From contig CAWEWR010000007.1 in the NCBI GenBank assembly GCA_963812675.1, positions 841,083-905,082 on the forward strand: DNA of 64,000 bases. The letters run 5' to 3'. Below are positions 54,098 through 62,636 of the stretch, one piece after another (the first letter of the stretch is position 1; every line of letters begins with the position of its first letter). Below the pieces are notes generated by a model. That model had not been told where the DNA came from and ran no database searches. It worked only from the letters and a program-made list of their open reading frames with translations. This DNA is from AP-15 sp963812675. Lineage in GTDB: Bacteria > Pseudomonadota > Alphaproteobacteria > ATCC43930 > CGMCC-115725. The position numbers and the translations under genes were made by a program.

Positions 54098-54675
54098 TTC
54101 GTCTGACCGATCTTGAGTGCCGGATGGGTGACCAGGAGATGCCAGATCACCGCCTGAAACGCTTCCGAATGCGGCGTTACAGCGTCGGGATTAACCGTCG
54201 GTACAATAGAGACCGCGTCGCCAACTCTTGCCGTGTAACCGCCATCTCGGCCCACGATACCGAGCACCTTTGCTCCAATCTCTTTGGCATACTGCAAGGC
54301 ACGAACCAGATTGGGACTGATGTTTTTTTCGACGTTGCCACCACCGACCGAAAAGATGAAGAGAGCGTCGGTCACCCTGAGCCGGCTCGTCTTCAACCAC
54401 TCAACAAAGACCGTTTCCCAGCCTTCGTCGTTAGTACGCGCAGTCAGCTCAGAAACATTATCGGTTGGCGCATAGGCCTCAATTCCGGCAATCTTGCGAA
54501 AATCGTTAACCGCGTGGCTGCAATTACCAGCGCTGCCACCGACACCGAGAAAAAATAGCCGACCCCCGGCATTACGGACTTGGACGAGTATTGAGACCAT
54601 CCGTTCAATGGGGGCAACATCGATCGCGTCGATAATTTCCCGCGCTTCCTGAAGGTGGCGCTCAGAAAAGATCAT
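54079..54675 (-). CDS. gmhA: Sedoheptulose 7-phosphate isomerase (GmhA-like, SIS domain)
   Basis: This 198-residue SIS-domain protein has RLFFLGVGGSAGNCSHAVND, then LFIFSVGGGNVEKNISPNLV, and AKEIGAKVLGIVGRDGGYTA. GmhA converts sedoheptulose 7-phosphate to D-glycero-D-manno-heptose 7-phosphate. GGAGATCTT precedes the ATG. It is the first gene of the minus-strand operon, so the promoter should lie in the 290-bp divergent gap 54676-54966. The exact residues that distinguish GmhA from other SIS proteins were not checked, so the name rests partly on its neighbours. Confidence 0.88.
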   Translation of the reverse strand: MIFSERHLQEAREIIDAIDVAPIERMVSILVQVRNAGGRLFFLGVGGSAGNCSHAVNDFRKIAGIEAYAPTDNVSELTARTNDEGWETVFVEWLKTSRLRVTDALFIFSVGGGNVEKNISPNLVRALQYAKEIGAKVLGIVGRDGGYTARVGDAVSIVPTVNPDAVTPHSEAFQAVIWHLLVTHPALKIGQTKWEGTV

Positions 54676-54966
54676 AAGATCTCCCGCCTCAAAGACACGA
54701 GGATCGCATACGGCGTGTTAGCGTTCAAGTCACAAACCGCATGCGATATCCTGCCTCGGGTTTCCTGGACGGAAATGCGCGTGCGCACACGACGCCGTTT
54801 TGACAGGGAGAGTGTGCTGGACGCTACTATCGCGGCACGAAGCGCTTTGACTTTAGTTTAATATAGGCGATAAGATTAGATCTCCAACCGGCCGCCGAGG
54901 ATTGGCCCGTTCGCTCGGAAAAATTGTCGGGGGTGCAAGAGAAATAGGAAGGAAGCAGAGCCCGCC

Positions 54967-55638
54967 ATGAGCATGTGGAAGTCGAGATTAGCCGCACAAT
55001 TATTTCCATGGCACATTGAATTACTCGACAAGATCAACTACAATGCGCTGGTTCGACGTTGGATTGCGGAACAGCGCGGCCGGATACCCAGCTTCGGGCA
55101 CTTGTACGATTTCTACCGCTATGTTCATGGCGAGGTATGCGGCGGGACCGCTATCGATTTCCTCGAATTGGGTGTTTACAAGGGACACAGCATCCGGTTC
55201 TGGTCGCAGATGAACCGCGATCCGCAAAGCCGTTTCATTGGCTTTGATTCCTTTAAAGGACTCCCAGAGAACTTCACAAAAAAATTCACCAAAGGTGCGA
55301 TGAATATGGATGGCGCGGTCCCGCAGGTTGATGATGAAAGGGTCAGCTTCGTCAAGGGCTGGTTTCAGACTACCCTGCCCGGCTTTGTGAACGGGTTCAC
55401 GCCCAGATCCCGTCTCGTCGTTCATAACGACAGCAACCTGTATTCCTCGACGCTTTTCGCTCTCGCCAGCCTCAACACGTTGCTGGTACCCGGAGCGGTG
55501 GTCATTCTCGATGACTTTTCGCACCCGACAACCGGGTTTCGTGCATTCGCCGACTATAGGAGCGCCTTTTGGCGCTCAGCGCACCCGGTGGCGATGACAG
55601 CCGATTTCGCGATGCAAGCGGCGTTCGTGTTCGACTGA
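54967..55638 (+). CDS. TylF-like class I methyltransferase
   Basis: This 223-residue protein has the AdoMet site IDFLELGVYKGHSIRFW, then FIGFDSFKGLPENF, and the metal-site-like stretch VVILDDFSHPTTGFRAF. That is the layout of macrocin O-methyltransferase-like enzymes, which methylate sugar hydroxyls. AGGAAGGAAG lies upstream of the ATG. It is divergent from the heptose operon and may methylate the heptose or another sugar. About 280 bp without a gene follow. Confidence 0.85.
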   Translation: MSMWKSRLAAQLFPWHIELLDKINYNALVRRWIAEQRGRIPSFGHLYDFYRYVHGEVCGGTAIDFLELGVYKGHSIRFWSQMNRDPQSRFIGFDSFKGLPENFTKKFTKGAMNMDGAVPQVDDERVSFVKGWFQTTLPGFVNGFTPRSRLVVHNDSNLYSSTLFALASLNTLLVPGAVVILDDFSHPTTGFRAFADYRSAFWRSAHPVAMTADFAMQAAFVFD

Positions 55639-55920
55639 GTGCTTCCCCGGTTATATTGAACAGGAATGGAAATCGGCTAAAAAGAAAAATCGAGTTTAAG
55701 AGGACGCCTGCTGTCCAAGGTCGAGGTCGGGTCGCCATCCACGCGGGCCGGGGCAGCTCCTCGGGGCTACGCGGAGCCATGCGATCAGAGGCATCCGTCT
55801 GAAACCGTGTCGGTCCGCCGCATCCGAGTTTAGAAAGCATGCGATGTCGCTGAACGCAGGTACCCCGGAGCGAGCGAACCTACGACCACTTATCCTTGAC
55901 GCAATACCCCGAGATCAAAC

Positions 55921-57168
55921 TTGCTCACTCGTACGACTGACCTAGGTTCGGGAGGCCTGCGCTGTCTTTGGTTGGCGCGTGAGGTTCCTCTGCCGCTGAG
56001 GTCCGGAGACAGGATATACACAGCAAGGCTTGCTCAAGCGCTCGCGGCCACCGGGGCGTCGGTGACGTTTGTGAGCCTCGCCACTTCCGCAGCCTCGTCG
56101 CTACGCCTTACAGAGGCGTTCGATAGCCGGATCGAGTGGAACATCGTAGAGGGCCGGCAAAATCCGACTGCTCGTGCCCTGGCCAGCCCGTTGCCACTCG
56201 TTGCCGCCCGGTTCGGCACACGCGATTACGCCCGGCACCTGAAGACAACGATCCGCGAACGCGATTTCGATGCGGTTATACTTGATCACTATGCAATGGT
56301 GTGGGCGATCAGTTATATTCAGGAGAGCAAAAGAAACGGCGCAAGACCGATCATTGTATACATCGCCCACAATTTCGAAACAGGGGTCTCGGCGGATATA
56401 GCGCGGTATTTCCGTGGCAGCCTATTTCGCAAGGCCGCCTTGCACCAAAACGCTTGGAAGATAGCAAATGCGGAGCGTAGCCTTGCACGCGCCGCGGACA
56501 TCATCGTGACGCTTACGAACGACGACGCGAATAGTCTTGCGCCGCTTGCACCGTTAAGCACCAAGCTTGTGCTTCCACCAGGCTACGACGGACCGCGCGC
56601 GGCGAACCGGCACATCCTGCATGGCACGCCGCGACGCGTCGTCATTGTCGGCAACTACCGGTGGACCCCCAAGCAGATGAATTTGTCCGCCTTTCTCGAA
56701 GCGGCGGATCCCATTTTGCAACGCGCTGGCGTCGGGCTCGATATCGTCGGCGAGGGGCCGGATTCCTTTCGGAAGGCATGGGAAGCGAAGGTGAAAGCAA
56801 CACAGTTCCACGGCTTTGTCGATGATCTTCCTGACTTTCTTGCGGCGCGGCGGATGGGCCTGGTCATCGAGGAGACGGGCGGTGGATTTAAACTCAAAAC
56901 ACTCGACTATGTATTCAATCGGGTGGCTGTTGCCGCGATAACAGGCAGCATGGCAGGGTTGCCGCTGGCGGCTGGTCTGCACTATTTAGCCTTTAGCTCG
57001 ATGCGGGAGCTCGCGCAAGGCGTCGCTGCCACGTTCGACGACATAGAGCGGCTCAATTCGTTGCAGCAGGCCGCTTACGAAAAATGCGACACCGCGTTTG
57101 ACTGGCGCGATCGCGGCCGCACTCTTAGCGATGCCCTCCGGCAGGCTTTGAGCGCGCAAAGCCGATGA
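55921..57168 (+). CDS. Glycosyltransferase family 4-like protein
   Basis: This 415-residue GT-B enzyme starts at TTG 55921 with LRCLWLAREVPLPLRSGDRI and AQALAATGASVTFVSLATSA. Its C-terminal half has RRVVIVGNYRWTPKQMNLSA, GVGLDIVGEGPDSFRKAW, TQFHGFVDDLPDFLAARRMG and LVIEETGGGFKLKTLDYVFN, which is the donor-binding part. It would transfer a sugar from a nucleotide donor. No other in-frame start is better placed, although a TTG start is uncommon. Confidence 0.87.
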   Translation: MLTRTTDLGSGGLRCLWLAREVPLPLRSGDRIYTARLAQALAATGASVTFVSLATSAASSLRLTEAFDSRIEWNIVEGRQNPTARALASPLPLVAARFGTRDYARHLKTTIRERDFDAVILDHYAMVWAISYIQESKRNGARPIIVYIAHNFETGVSADIARYFRGSLFRKAALHQNAWKIANAERSLARAADIIVTLTNDDANSLAPLAPLSTKLVLPPGYDGPRAANRHILHGTPRRVVIVGNYRWTPKQMNLSAFLEAADPILQRAGVGLDIVGEGPDSFRKAWEAKVKATQFHGFVDDLPDFLAARRMGLVIEETGGGFKLKTLDYVFNRVAVAAITGSMAGLPLAAGLHYLAFSSMRELAQGVAATFDDIERLNSLQQAAYEKCDTAFDWRDRGRTLSDALRQALSAQSR

Positions 57169-57389
57169 TCTGATCCTAGCATGCTATCCGGGCACGTAAG
57201 CCAATTCGCCGGGGGTGTCGGGTAAGGTACAGTCTGTGGAGACAACCGGTTTGGTAGGAGATCATTTTGGCCCGCGGATCAAGACTGGGGGCTCCTACAA
57301 CGGTTGCTGGCTATTTCGTCGGTGGTCCCGCCGGGTTTTCGGGCTGTGGTTGAGCCTGTAGATTCCGCCGGGTTTGCTAAACCGATCGG

Positions 57390-57596
57390 TTATCCGTTCA
57401 GCCGTCGGCACCGCCACACAGCGGCAAGGCCGATGAGGCCCGCGCCAAGCAGCACAATGGATGCCGGCTCGGGTATGAGTTCGGTTATCACGACCTCTCC
57501 GTTGCCGGTCTGGAAATCGATCGGTACGGCGCGGGCAGCCGATCCCGATGCGCCGAGCCCGAGAGATGCTGCCACAGCCACCAGAAGCCGTTTCAT
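57390..57596 (-). CDS. PEP-CTERM sorting-signal mini-protein
   Basis: This 68-residue protein consists of a signal peptide (MKRLLVAVAASLGLGASGSA), about 20 residues of mature sequence (VPIDFQTGNGEVVITELI) and a complete PEP-CTERM tail: the motif PEPAS, the helix IVLLGAGLIGLAAVW and a basic end RCRRLNG. Exosortases recognise this tail and anchor or release the protein during exopolysaccharide export. GGCAGGGAGGGAGA before the ATG at 57596 fixes the start. The passenger is far shorter than in most family members. No exosortase gene is in the window. A decayed copy lies at 20063. Confidence 0.85.
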   Translation of the reverse strand: MKRLLVAVAASLGLGASGSAARAVPIDFQTGNGEVVITELIPEPASIVLLGAGLIGLAAVWRCRRLNG

Positions 57597-57753
57597 TCTC
57601 CCTCCCTGCCGAAACGAGGTCACTGTCCGCTTGCCAATTCGCGCGAGTATAAGATTGCTGTTGAGGCAAAGAAACCACGAAGTATGGTTAATGTAGAGCG
57701 AAATCGGCACCATATGACAAAGCTTTCGCTATGTCCTCGGGGTGAGACAGGTT

Positions 57754-59070
57754 TTATCGAACACAGATGATCCTCCCATGCACGCCAGGCACACCATATA
57801 TAGCGCTAGGGGCGGCTCCATCCCAAGCAACATGAGCGGTCGTTGCGATCGGGCAGATCGGATCCACCTGATATGATTTGCTGTAAATAGAATAGTCATG
57901 ATGTTGAAGGCCGAGAAGCTCAAAATCCCCACCCAAACAATAGATGACGCCATTTGCAAGGGAAGCCATGTAAAGGAGCAGTCCATAGCCCAGACTAAGC
58001 GACCGCACTCTTGAAAAACCGAAATTGAGTACGATCACCAATACAAATGGTGCAATCATGCTAGGATAGAGTTCGTCGGTTCTGATCAAAATCATTGGCG
58101 CGCAGGACGCTGCGACGACAAGGAGTGGTAATATGATTGTCGGCTGACGACGAGACACGTGCAAGAGTAGTCCGATAACGAGAATAACCGAGCTGAGTGC
58201 GACCCCGACCCAGAGCGGTCTCAATATCTCAAACCCTATAAAGCTACTTGGCAGCGGAGTTACAGGATAGGCTGATGTGATGATAAAGTTTTTTGTCCAT
58301 GTGGTCGGGCTGAGCTGTAGCCCGTAGCGCGCCCATTCTTCGTCGGGAACCAGAAGGGATTGGAATTTCAAACTAAGCCAAACAAAGATACACGCAGCTG
58401 CAACCGGGGCAAGCAAGGAGAAGAGGAATATCGGCGAAATGCGCCTCGTTTTGAAACGCATCAGCGCAGTGGCGGCCGGTATAACGATCGCGGCTGCGAT
58501 GCCTGTCTCTTTCGTGAAAAACAGCGCTGCTGCCATGACGTTGAGGAAAGCGGCAGTACTTTCAGCGCGGAAGCTACGTGGCGCTTGACCCCGCAGTCGA
58601 TGAAATTCAGAGATAAAGGCAAGCAAGGCGCCCGCGAACAAAATATTGCAAAGGGCTTGCGATACGGTGTCGGGTTGGGTCACGAGGTAAAAAAGGAGCG
58701 GATTAGCTAGACCGAGAACCCACCATCCCGCTTTCGAAAGCTGGCACTGGAATAGACGTTCGCATGCGAGAGCCGACAAGATGGTCGCCCCTACCACACA
58801 GAGAAGCGATGCTCCGAGCCAAAGCGGTAAATAGACGTAATTAGCAGCCAATACGATCAGATATTGAAGAGGCCGAACCACGTGCCAAGGAATTGCGGTT
58901 AATCTGTGCACAGCTACCGAATAGAGCACATAAACATCATCTGAATAATAGTGCACACCGGACTGGAGTATCAGGCCGTCGATCAACAAAATACCTAGAG
59001 TCCCGACAAAGGCGCAACCAAGGATTTCGCGACGTCGGAACCATATTTCCGCAGGATACTCTATTACCAT
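57754..59070 (-). CDS. Polytopic membrane protein, GT-C-like
   Basis: From ATG 59070 the product has 438 residues and about ten membrane segments. The first (ILGCAFVGTLGILLIDGLIL) is followed by a loop with the acidic pattern VHYYSDDVYVLYSVAVHRL. Later helices include VYLPLWLGASLLCVVGATIL and ISPIFLFSLLAPVAAACIFV. This fits membrane glycosyltransferases using polyprenyl-phosphate sugars. An in-frame start 240 bases upstream adds a basic, non-membrane leader and seems wrong. It appears less GC-rich than its neighbours. The family was not recognised. Confidence 0.66.
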   Translation of the reverse strand: MVIEYPAEIWFRRREILGCAFVGTLGILLIDGLILQSGVHYYSDDVYVLYSVAVHRLTAIPWHVVRPLQYLIVLAANYVYLPLWLGASLLCVVGATILSALACERLFQCQLSKAGWWVLGLANPLLFYLVTQPDTVSQALCNILFAGALLAFISEFHRLRGQAPRSFRAESTAAFLNVMAAALFFTKETGIAAAIVIPAATALMRFKTRRISPIFLFSLLAPVAAACIFVWLSLKFQSLLVPDEEWARYGLQLSPTTWTKNFIITSAYPVTPLPSSFIGFEILRPLWVGVALSSVILVIGLLLHVSRRQPTIILPLLVVAASCAPMILIRTDELYPSMIAPFVLVIVLNFGFSRVRSLSLGYGLLLYMASLANGVIYCLGGDFELLGLQHHDYSIYSKSYQVDPICPIATTAHVAWDGAAPSAIYGVPGVHGRIICVR

Positions 59071-59329
59071 CAGTGTATCACTATACTGGTTACTTGGGTT
59101 TTTTTTAGCAACGATATTACGAAACTTTCGCGCACAACCGCCGTTTCGCCATTTCTGGTCCAGCGAGAAAGCGAGCCTGCGGGTCTCATTTCCGGCAGCG
59201 CTACCGGCCGGGGTCTTAGCTCGCCGGTTTACCAGTTTAGACGCTTGAGTATGCCGGCGGGCAAGTGCCGGATCAAGAGCATGATCTCCCCCATCACCAG
59301 AACGGGACATCGACGGGTACCTACTTTAC

Positions 59330-59990
59330 GGTGGATTACCTTCGCCGGATCGGACTGAGCCCGCTGCGGTGCCTATGGCGCAACGCAAGCCACAATCGAT
59401 GAAATGAAACGGCTTGGCGTATTCCACAAGCCGATCGACGCCCTCGCGGAAATCGGACCGGGCACGGGACGCTACCTCGAAAAAACCTTGCGCGAGTGCT
59501 AGCCGGGGCGTTGCGAGATCTACGAAACCGCGGGAGAGTGGGCAGCCTATCTGAAAAAAACGTTTCCGGTGATCCTCCAGCCCACTGACGGCACCTCAAT
59601 GCAGCCGACCGCATCGGCGTCGACCGACCTCGTCCAGGCGCACAAAGTCTTCAGTACGATACCTTTTATCGTCACCGTCTCACCGTCCGCTATTGGCGAG
59701 AGATGGTGCGCGTAGCGAGGCCCGGGGCGCACATCGTATTTGACGTGATGACCGAGAATTGTCTTTCCCCTGGTGTGGTCGAGGAATGGGGGCGCCTTGG
59801 CATACCGATGCGCTCCTCTTATCCGGCGGCGCTTCCATATAAGGTAGTCGTCGACTTTTTCGCTGCGCACCGGGTGCAGCTGCTCGGCAGGTTTCTTTCG
59901 CCCATGCTGCCCGGCGAGACGGAACGCCCATGCCGCCCAGCGAGACGGAAGTGTTCGTTTTCAGGACAACCTAGCGTAATCGCCCCTACA
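59330..59990 (+). pseudogene. SAM-dependent methyltransferase relic
   Basis: The plus strand keeps TIDEMKRLGVFHKPIDALAE and the AdoMet motif EIGPGTGRYLEKTL, then an in-frame TAG near 59500. CEIYETAGEWAAYLKKTFPV follows, then a frame change to YWREMVRVARPGAHIVFDVM and LPYKVVVDFFAAHRVQLLG. One stop and at least one shift show that it is dead. It may be a former sugar methyltransferase of the adjacent polysaccharide island. Confidence 0.75.
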
Positions 59991-60464
59991 ATCCAAAGGC
60001 AAAAAGATCCCGTCCGGCCGACACGAGAATAACTTGTCGCCCGTCCAATGCAAACGAGATCGGGGCTGCGCGTGTTTCCCCTCCAAGAAAAACCCGCCAA
60101 AGCTCGTCGCCGGTCGCCGCATTCAGCGCGAACACCGTCCCACCCGATGCCCCAAACACCACTCCACCCGCGGTTGCCAGCAAGCCACTGAAATCGTCCG
60201 ATTTACCTGATGGCGAGCGGTACTCCCATCGCTTTGCTCCCGTAGCCGCATCCAAGGCGCGCACAAAGCTGACGGGAGACCCTGACGCTGCGCCGCCGCC
60301 AAAGCCACTGCCGAGAAAGAGGCCGTGCTCGCCCCGCGTCGGTTGACTTGATTTGGTAAAGATTGACGCTCCCTCTATCGCAGGTATGAAAACCAACCCC
60401 TGTTTCGGATCAAAGGCTGAAGGCTGCCAGTTCGTCGCACCTTGTTCGTCTTCAGGACAACCTA
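59953..60464. repeat. Direct 22-bp repeats flanking the PQQ-dehydrogenase fragment
   Basis: The sequence ending TTCAGGACAACCTAG occurs at 59953-59974 and at 60443-60464, with 21 of 22 bases identical in the same orientation. The second copy is part of the dehydrogenase coding sequence (minus strand GCPEDEQ); the first lies beyond that gene's stop. They may mark a duplication or a recombination event that captured the fragment. Confidence 0.65.
59986..60464 (-). pseudogene. C-terminal fragment of a PQQ-dependent dehydrogenase
   Basis: The minus strand encodes GCPEDEQGATNWQPSAFDPK and QGLVFIPAIEGASIFTKS, then FVRALDAATGAKRWEYRSPS, then GGVVFGASGGTVFALNAATG and DELWRVFLGGETRAAPISFA. These are the blades that end quinoprotein alcohol dehydrogenases. 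It ends normally at 59986. Only about 160 of some 600 residues remain and there is no start or signal peptide. The upstream break coincides with one of the direct repeats. Confidence 0.82.
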
Positions 60465-60512
60465 GTGCACAGATTTATTCAGTTGATGCAGTTCGACGTC
60501 CCCTCCGCGCTT

Positions 60513-60528
60513 TCCCGGCGAAGGCCGG
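60513..60528. repeat. GC hairpin directly upstream of the group IIC intron
   Basis: CCCGGC-GAAG-GCCGGG forms a 6-bp stem just 7 bases before the intron start at 60536. Group IIC introns are known to insert just after stem-loops such as terminators, so this hairpin is probably the recognised target. It shares the GAAG loop with hairpins inside the intron. Confidence 0.7.
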
Positions 60529-60691
60529 GATCCACTGTGTGCCACGCATGGCATTGAACTTGGAGGTGAAAGTCCTCTTCGGGCCGCAAGGAGCGGAACC
60601 GCTAGCCAAAGGCAACTGCGTCGCAGCGATGCGGGGTGGGGAGGAAGCCGGAGGCAAATCGGGGAGCCGACGAACAGACATCGGATACAAG

Positions 60692-60714
60692 CCTGCCCCT
60701 GCGAAGGCAGGGGG
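60692..60714. repeat. Short hairpin element, copy 1 in the intron
   Basis: CCCCTGC-GAAG-GCAGGGG (60696-60713) is a 7-bp stem preceded by GCCTG. It interrupts the 5' part of the intron RNA. Loop and flank match the copies at 60961 and 61304. Confidence 0.7.
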
Positions 60715-60960
60715 CCAGTGCGGTGGGGTAACCCGGCAATGGACGGGGACGCCCGATAATCCTTCCGGCACACGCACGGGTAAATCCGGCGGCGGCCCCG
60801 AGAAAGTGCAGTGTCTTACCGTGGGAGACCTCCTCGGCTCTCCGGGCAACCGGAGCAGGGTGTCGGCGACGGCATCCGATGGCTGCGGAGGGGTCAGCCG
60901 AGGCCATAGTAGGGCCGGCCTCGCGGGGCCGGCGTGAAGGGCCGAATTCTGAGCCAAGAG

Positions 60961-60983
60961 CCTGCCCTCGCGAAGGCGGGGGA
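60961..60983. repeat. Short hairpin element, copy 2 in the intron
   Basis: CCTG followed by CCCTCGC-GAAG-GCGGGGG and A forms a 7-bp stem with one G-T pair. It lies 20 bases before the reverse transcriptase start. It is identical to the copy at 61304-61326 except for one loop base. Confidence 0.75.
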
Positions 60984-61303
60984 GCAGACCAGAGCCACTC
61001 GATGACAGCGGCGCGGCAGCAAGGCAGCGGCGAGCAGCTGGACCTCTTTGACGAGGCCCTGAAGGCAACGGTGCGCCACGGCGGTCCTGGCCAAGGCGGA
61101 ACCGGGGCGAGGCCGCACGCGGAGCCGCAAGCTGAGACGGCGTGGCAACGGGACCGAGCCTTGACGCGGGGGCTGATGGAGCGGATCGCCAGCTCGGCGA
61201 ACCTGAACCAAGCCTACAAGCGGGTGAAGGCGAACCGGGGGGCGCCAGGGGTGGACGGGATGACCGTCGACGACCTGCGGCCCTGGATCGCCGAGAACAA
61301 CAG

Positions 61304-61326
61304 CCTGCCCTCGCGAAAGCGGGGGA
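61304..61326. repeat. Short hairpin element, copy 3, inside the reverse transcriptase gene
   Basis: CCTG followed by CCCTCGC-GAAA-GCGGGGG and A matches copy 2 in 22 of 23 positions. It lies between the codons for WIAEN and DALLTALLDG of the reverse transcriptase, where related proteins have no such residues. It changes the frame. Confidence 0.8.
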
Positions 61327-61852
61327 CGCGCTGCTCACCGCACTGCTCGACGGGAGCTATCAGCCGCAACCGGTGCGCGGGGTGGAAATCCCCAAGCCCG
61401 GCGGCGGCAAGCGCCAATTGGGCATTCCGACGGTGGTCGATCGCCTGGTCCAACAGGCGATCCTGCAGGTCCTCGAGCCGCTGCTCGATCCGAGCTTCTC
61501 GGCGTCGAGCTTCGGCTTCCGCCCGGGACGGGGAGCGCATGATGCACTGCTCCGAGCCCGGGAATACGTCGCCGACGGGCATGACGTCGTGGTCGATCTC
61601 GACCTCGAAAAATTTTTCGACCGGGTCAACCACGATATGTTGATGTCCCGCTTGGCACGGCGCATCGGCGACAAGCGCCTGCTGCGCATCATCCGCCGCT
61701 TTCTGGCGGCGGGGATGATGCAGTACGGCGTCGGCACCGTGCGACACGAGGGTACGCCGCAGGGCGGCCCGCTGTCGCCGCTGCTCTCCAATCTGCTGCT
61801 GGATGATCTGGACAAGGAGCTCGAACATCGCGGCCACCGGTTCTGCCGTGGC

Positions 61853-61891
61853 GCCTGTCCTCGGGCCGGCCAAAGGCCGGACCCGTGGGCC
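61853..61891. repeat. Hairpin element inside the reverse transcriptase catalytic motif
   Basis: GGGCCGGCC-AAA-GGCCGGACC (61863-61883) forms a strong stem with one mismatch, preceded by GCCTGTCCTC. It adds about 36 bp, in frame, between FCR and the ADD of the conserved YADD motif. It begins like the other copies but has a longer stem. Confidence 0.75.
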
Positions 61892-62481
61892 GACGACTGC
61901 AACATCTATGTGCGGTCGCAGGCAGCGGGGGAACGGGTCATGGCCTCGGTGACGGGCTTCCTGGAACGCCGCTGCGGCTCCGGGTCAACCCGCAGAAGAG
62001 CGCCGTTGCCCCGGTCGGGGAACGCAAGTTCCTCGGCTACCGGCTGGGCGCGGGCGGCACCCTCGGCATCGCGCCGAAGAGCCTCCAGCGCACCAAGGCG
62101 CGCCTGCGTCAGATCACCAAGCGCAACCGGGCGGTCAGCCTGGGGCAGATGATCGGCGAGGCGAATACCTACCTGACCGGATGGGTAATGTACTTCCGTC
62201 ATGCACGCTCGCACAGCGAACTGCGCGGCCTCGATGGCTGGCTGCGCCGCAAACTGCGCTGCGTGCGGCTCAAGCAGTGCAAGCAGCCCAAGGCACTGCG
62301 GCGCTTCCTGCGCCAACACGGGGTCTCGCCGCGGCAAGCCCGCGAGCTGGCCTCGTCAGGCAGAGGATGGTGGTGCCTGGCGAACTCGCCGCAAGCGAAG
62401 ATTGCCATGCACATCGCTTGGTTCGAAGAGCAGGGACTGATCAATCTATCGGTCCGCCATACGGCGTTGAACGCACAGAGA

Positions 62482-62523
62482 AACCGCCGGGTACGTGATC
62501 CGTACGCCCGGTGGTGTGAGAGG
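62482..62523 (+). ncRNA. Group IIC intron domain V
   Basis: AACCGCCGGGTACG and CGTACGCCCGGTGG pair around TGATC, followed by TGTGAGAGG. This is the catalytic core hairpin of the ribozyme. Domain VI follows with GGGGGGACC and CTCCCTAC arms and a bulged adenosine region. The hairpin overlaps the end of the reverse transcriptase gene and appears structurally intact. Confidence 0.85.
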
Positions 62524-62636
62524 GGGGGACCGTGAGGAACCTCCCTACTCGATTTTGCCGTGTTGGTGTGGACGGCCCCTGACGGCATCGATGTGCCAAA
62601 ATGAGGTCGTTGCGATCTCAAACGAGGGGGCCGTCC

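Larger units (their letters stand above)
61002..62535 (+). pseudogene. Group II intron reverse transcriptase/maturase, disrupted
   Basis: The gene starts at ATG 61002 and encodes MERIASSANLNQAYKRVKAN and GAPGVDGMTVDDLRPWIAEN. A hairpin insertion at 61304 then moves the frame. It continues as VRGVEIPKPGGGKRQLGIPT, VVDRLVQQAILQVLEPLLDP, VVDLDLEKFFDRVNHDML and TPQGGPLSPLLSNLLLDDLD. The catalytic motif, normally YADD, reads WADD after a 36-bp insertion (GACPRAGQRPDP). A one-base loss near 61965 shifts the frame again to LRLRVNPQKSAVAPVGERKF. The maturase part follows (NTYLTGWVMYFRHARSHSEL), and the last codons (NRRVRDPYARWCERG) overlap domain V. Confidence 0.87.
60536..62553 (+). mobile_element. 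Group IIC intron (retroelement)
   Basis: The element begins with GTGTGCCACGCATGGC at 60536, close to the conserved start of group IIC introns. It includes the typical leader TTGGAGGTGAAAGTCCTC, encodes a reverse transcriptase, and ends with domains V and VI and CTACTCGAT at about 62553. The domain V match to the Oceanobacillus iheyensis IIC intron, as I recall it, is very close (GGTGGTGTGAGAGG). The length of about 2.0 kb is normal. It sits just after a hairpin, as this class prefers. The reverse transcriptase is broken, so the copy is probably immobile unless helped in trans. Confidence 0.87.

Noticed and set aside
60475..61338. 287-codon minus-strand open frame across the intron
   Set aside because: It is low-complexity Ser/Pro/Arg sequence opposite structured intron RNA and the reverse transcriptase start.
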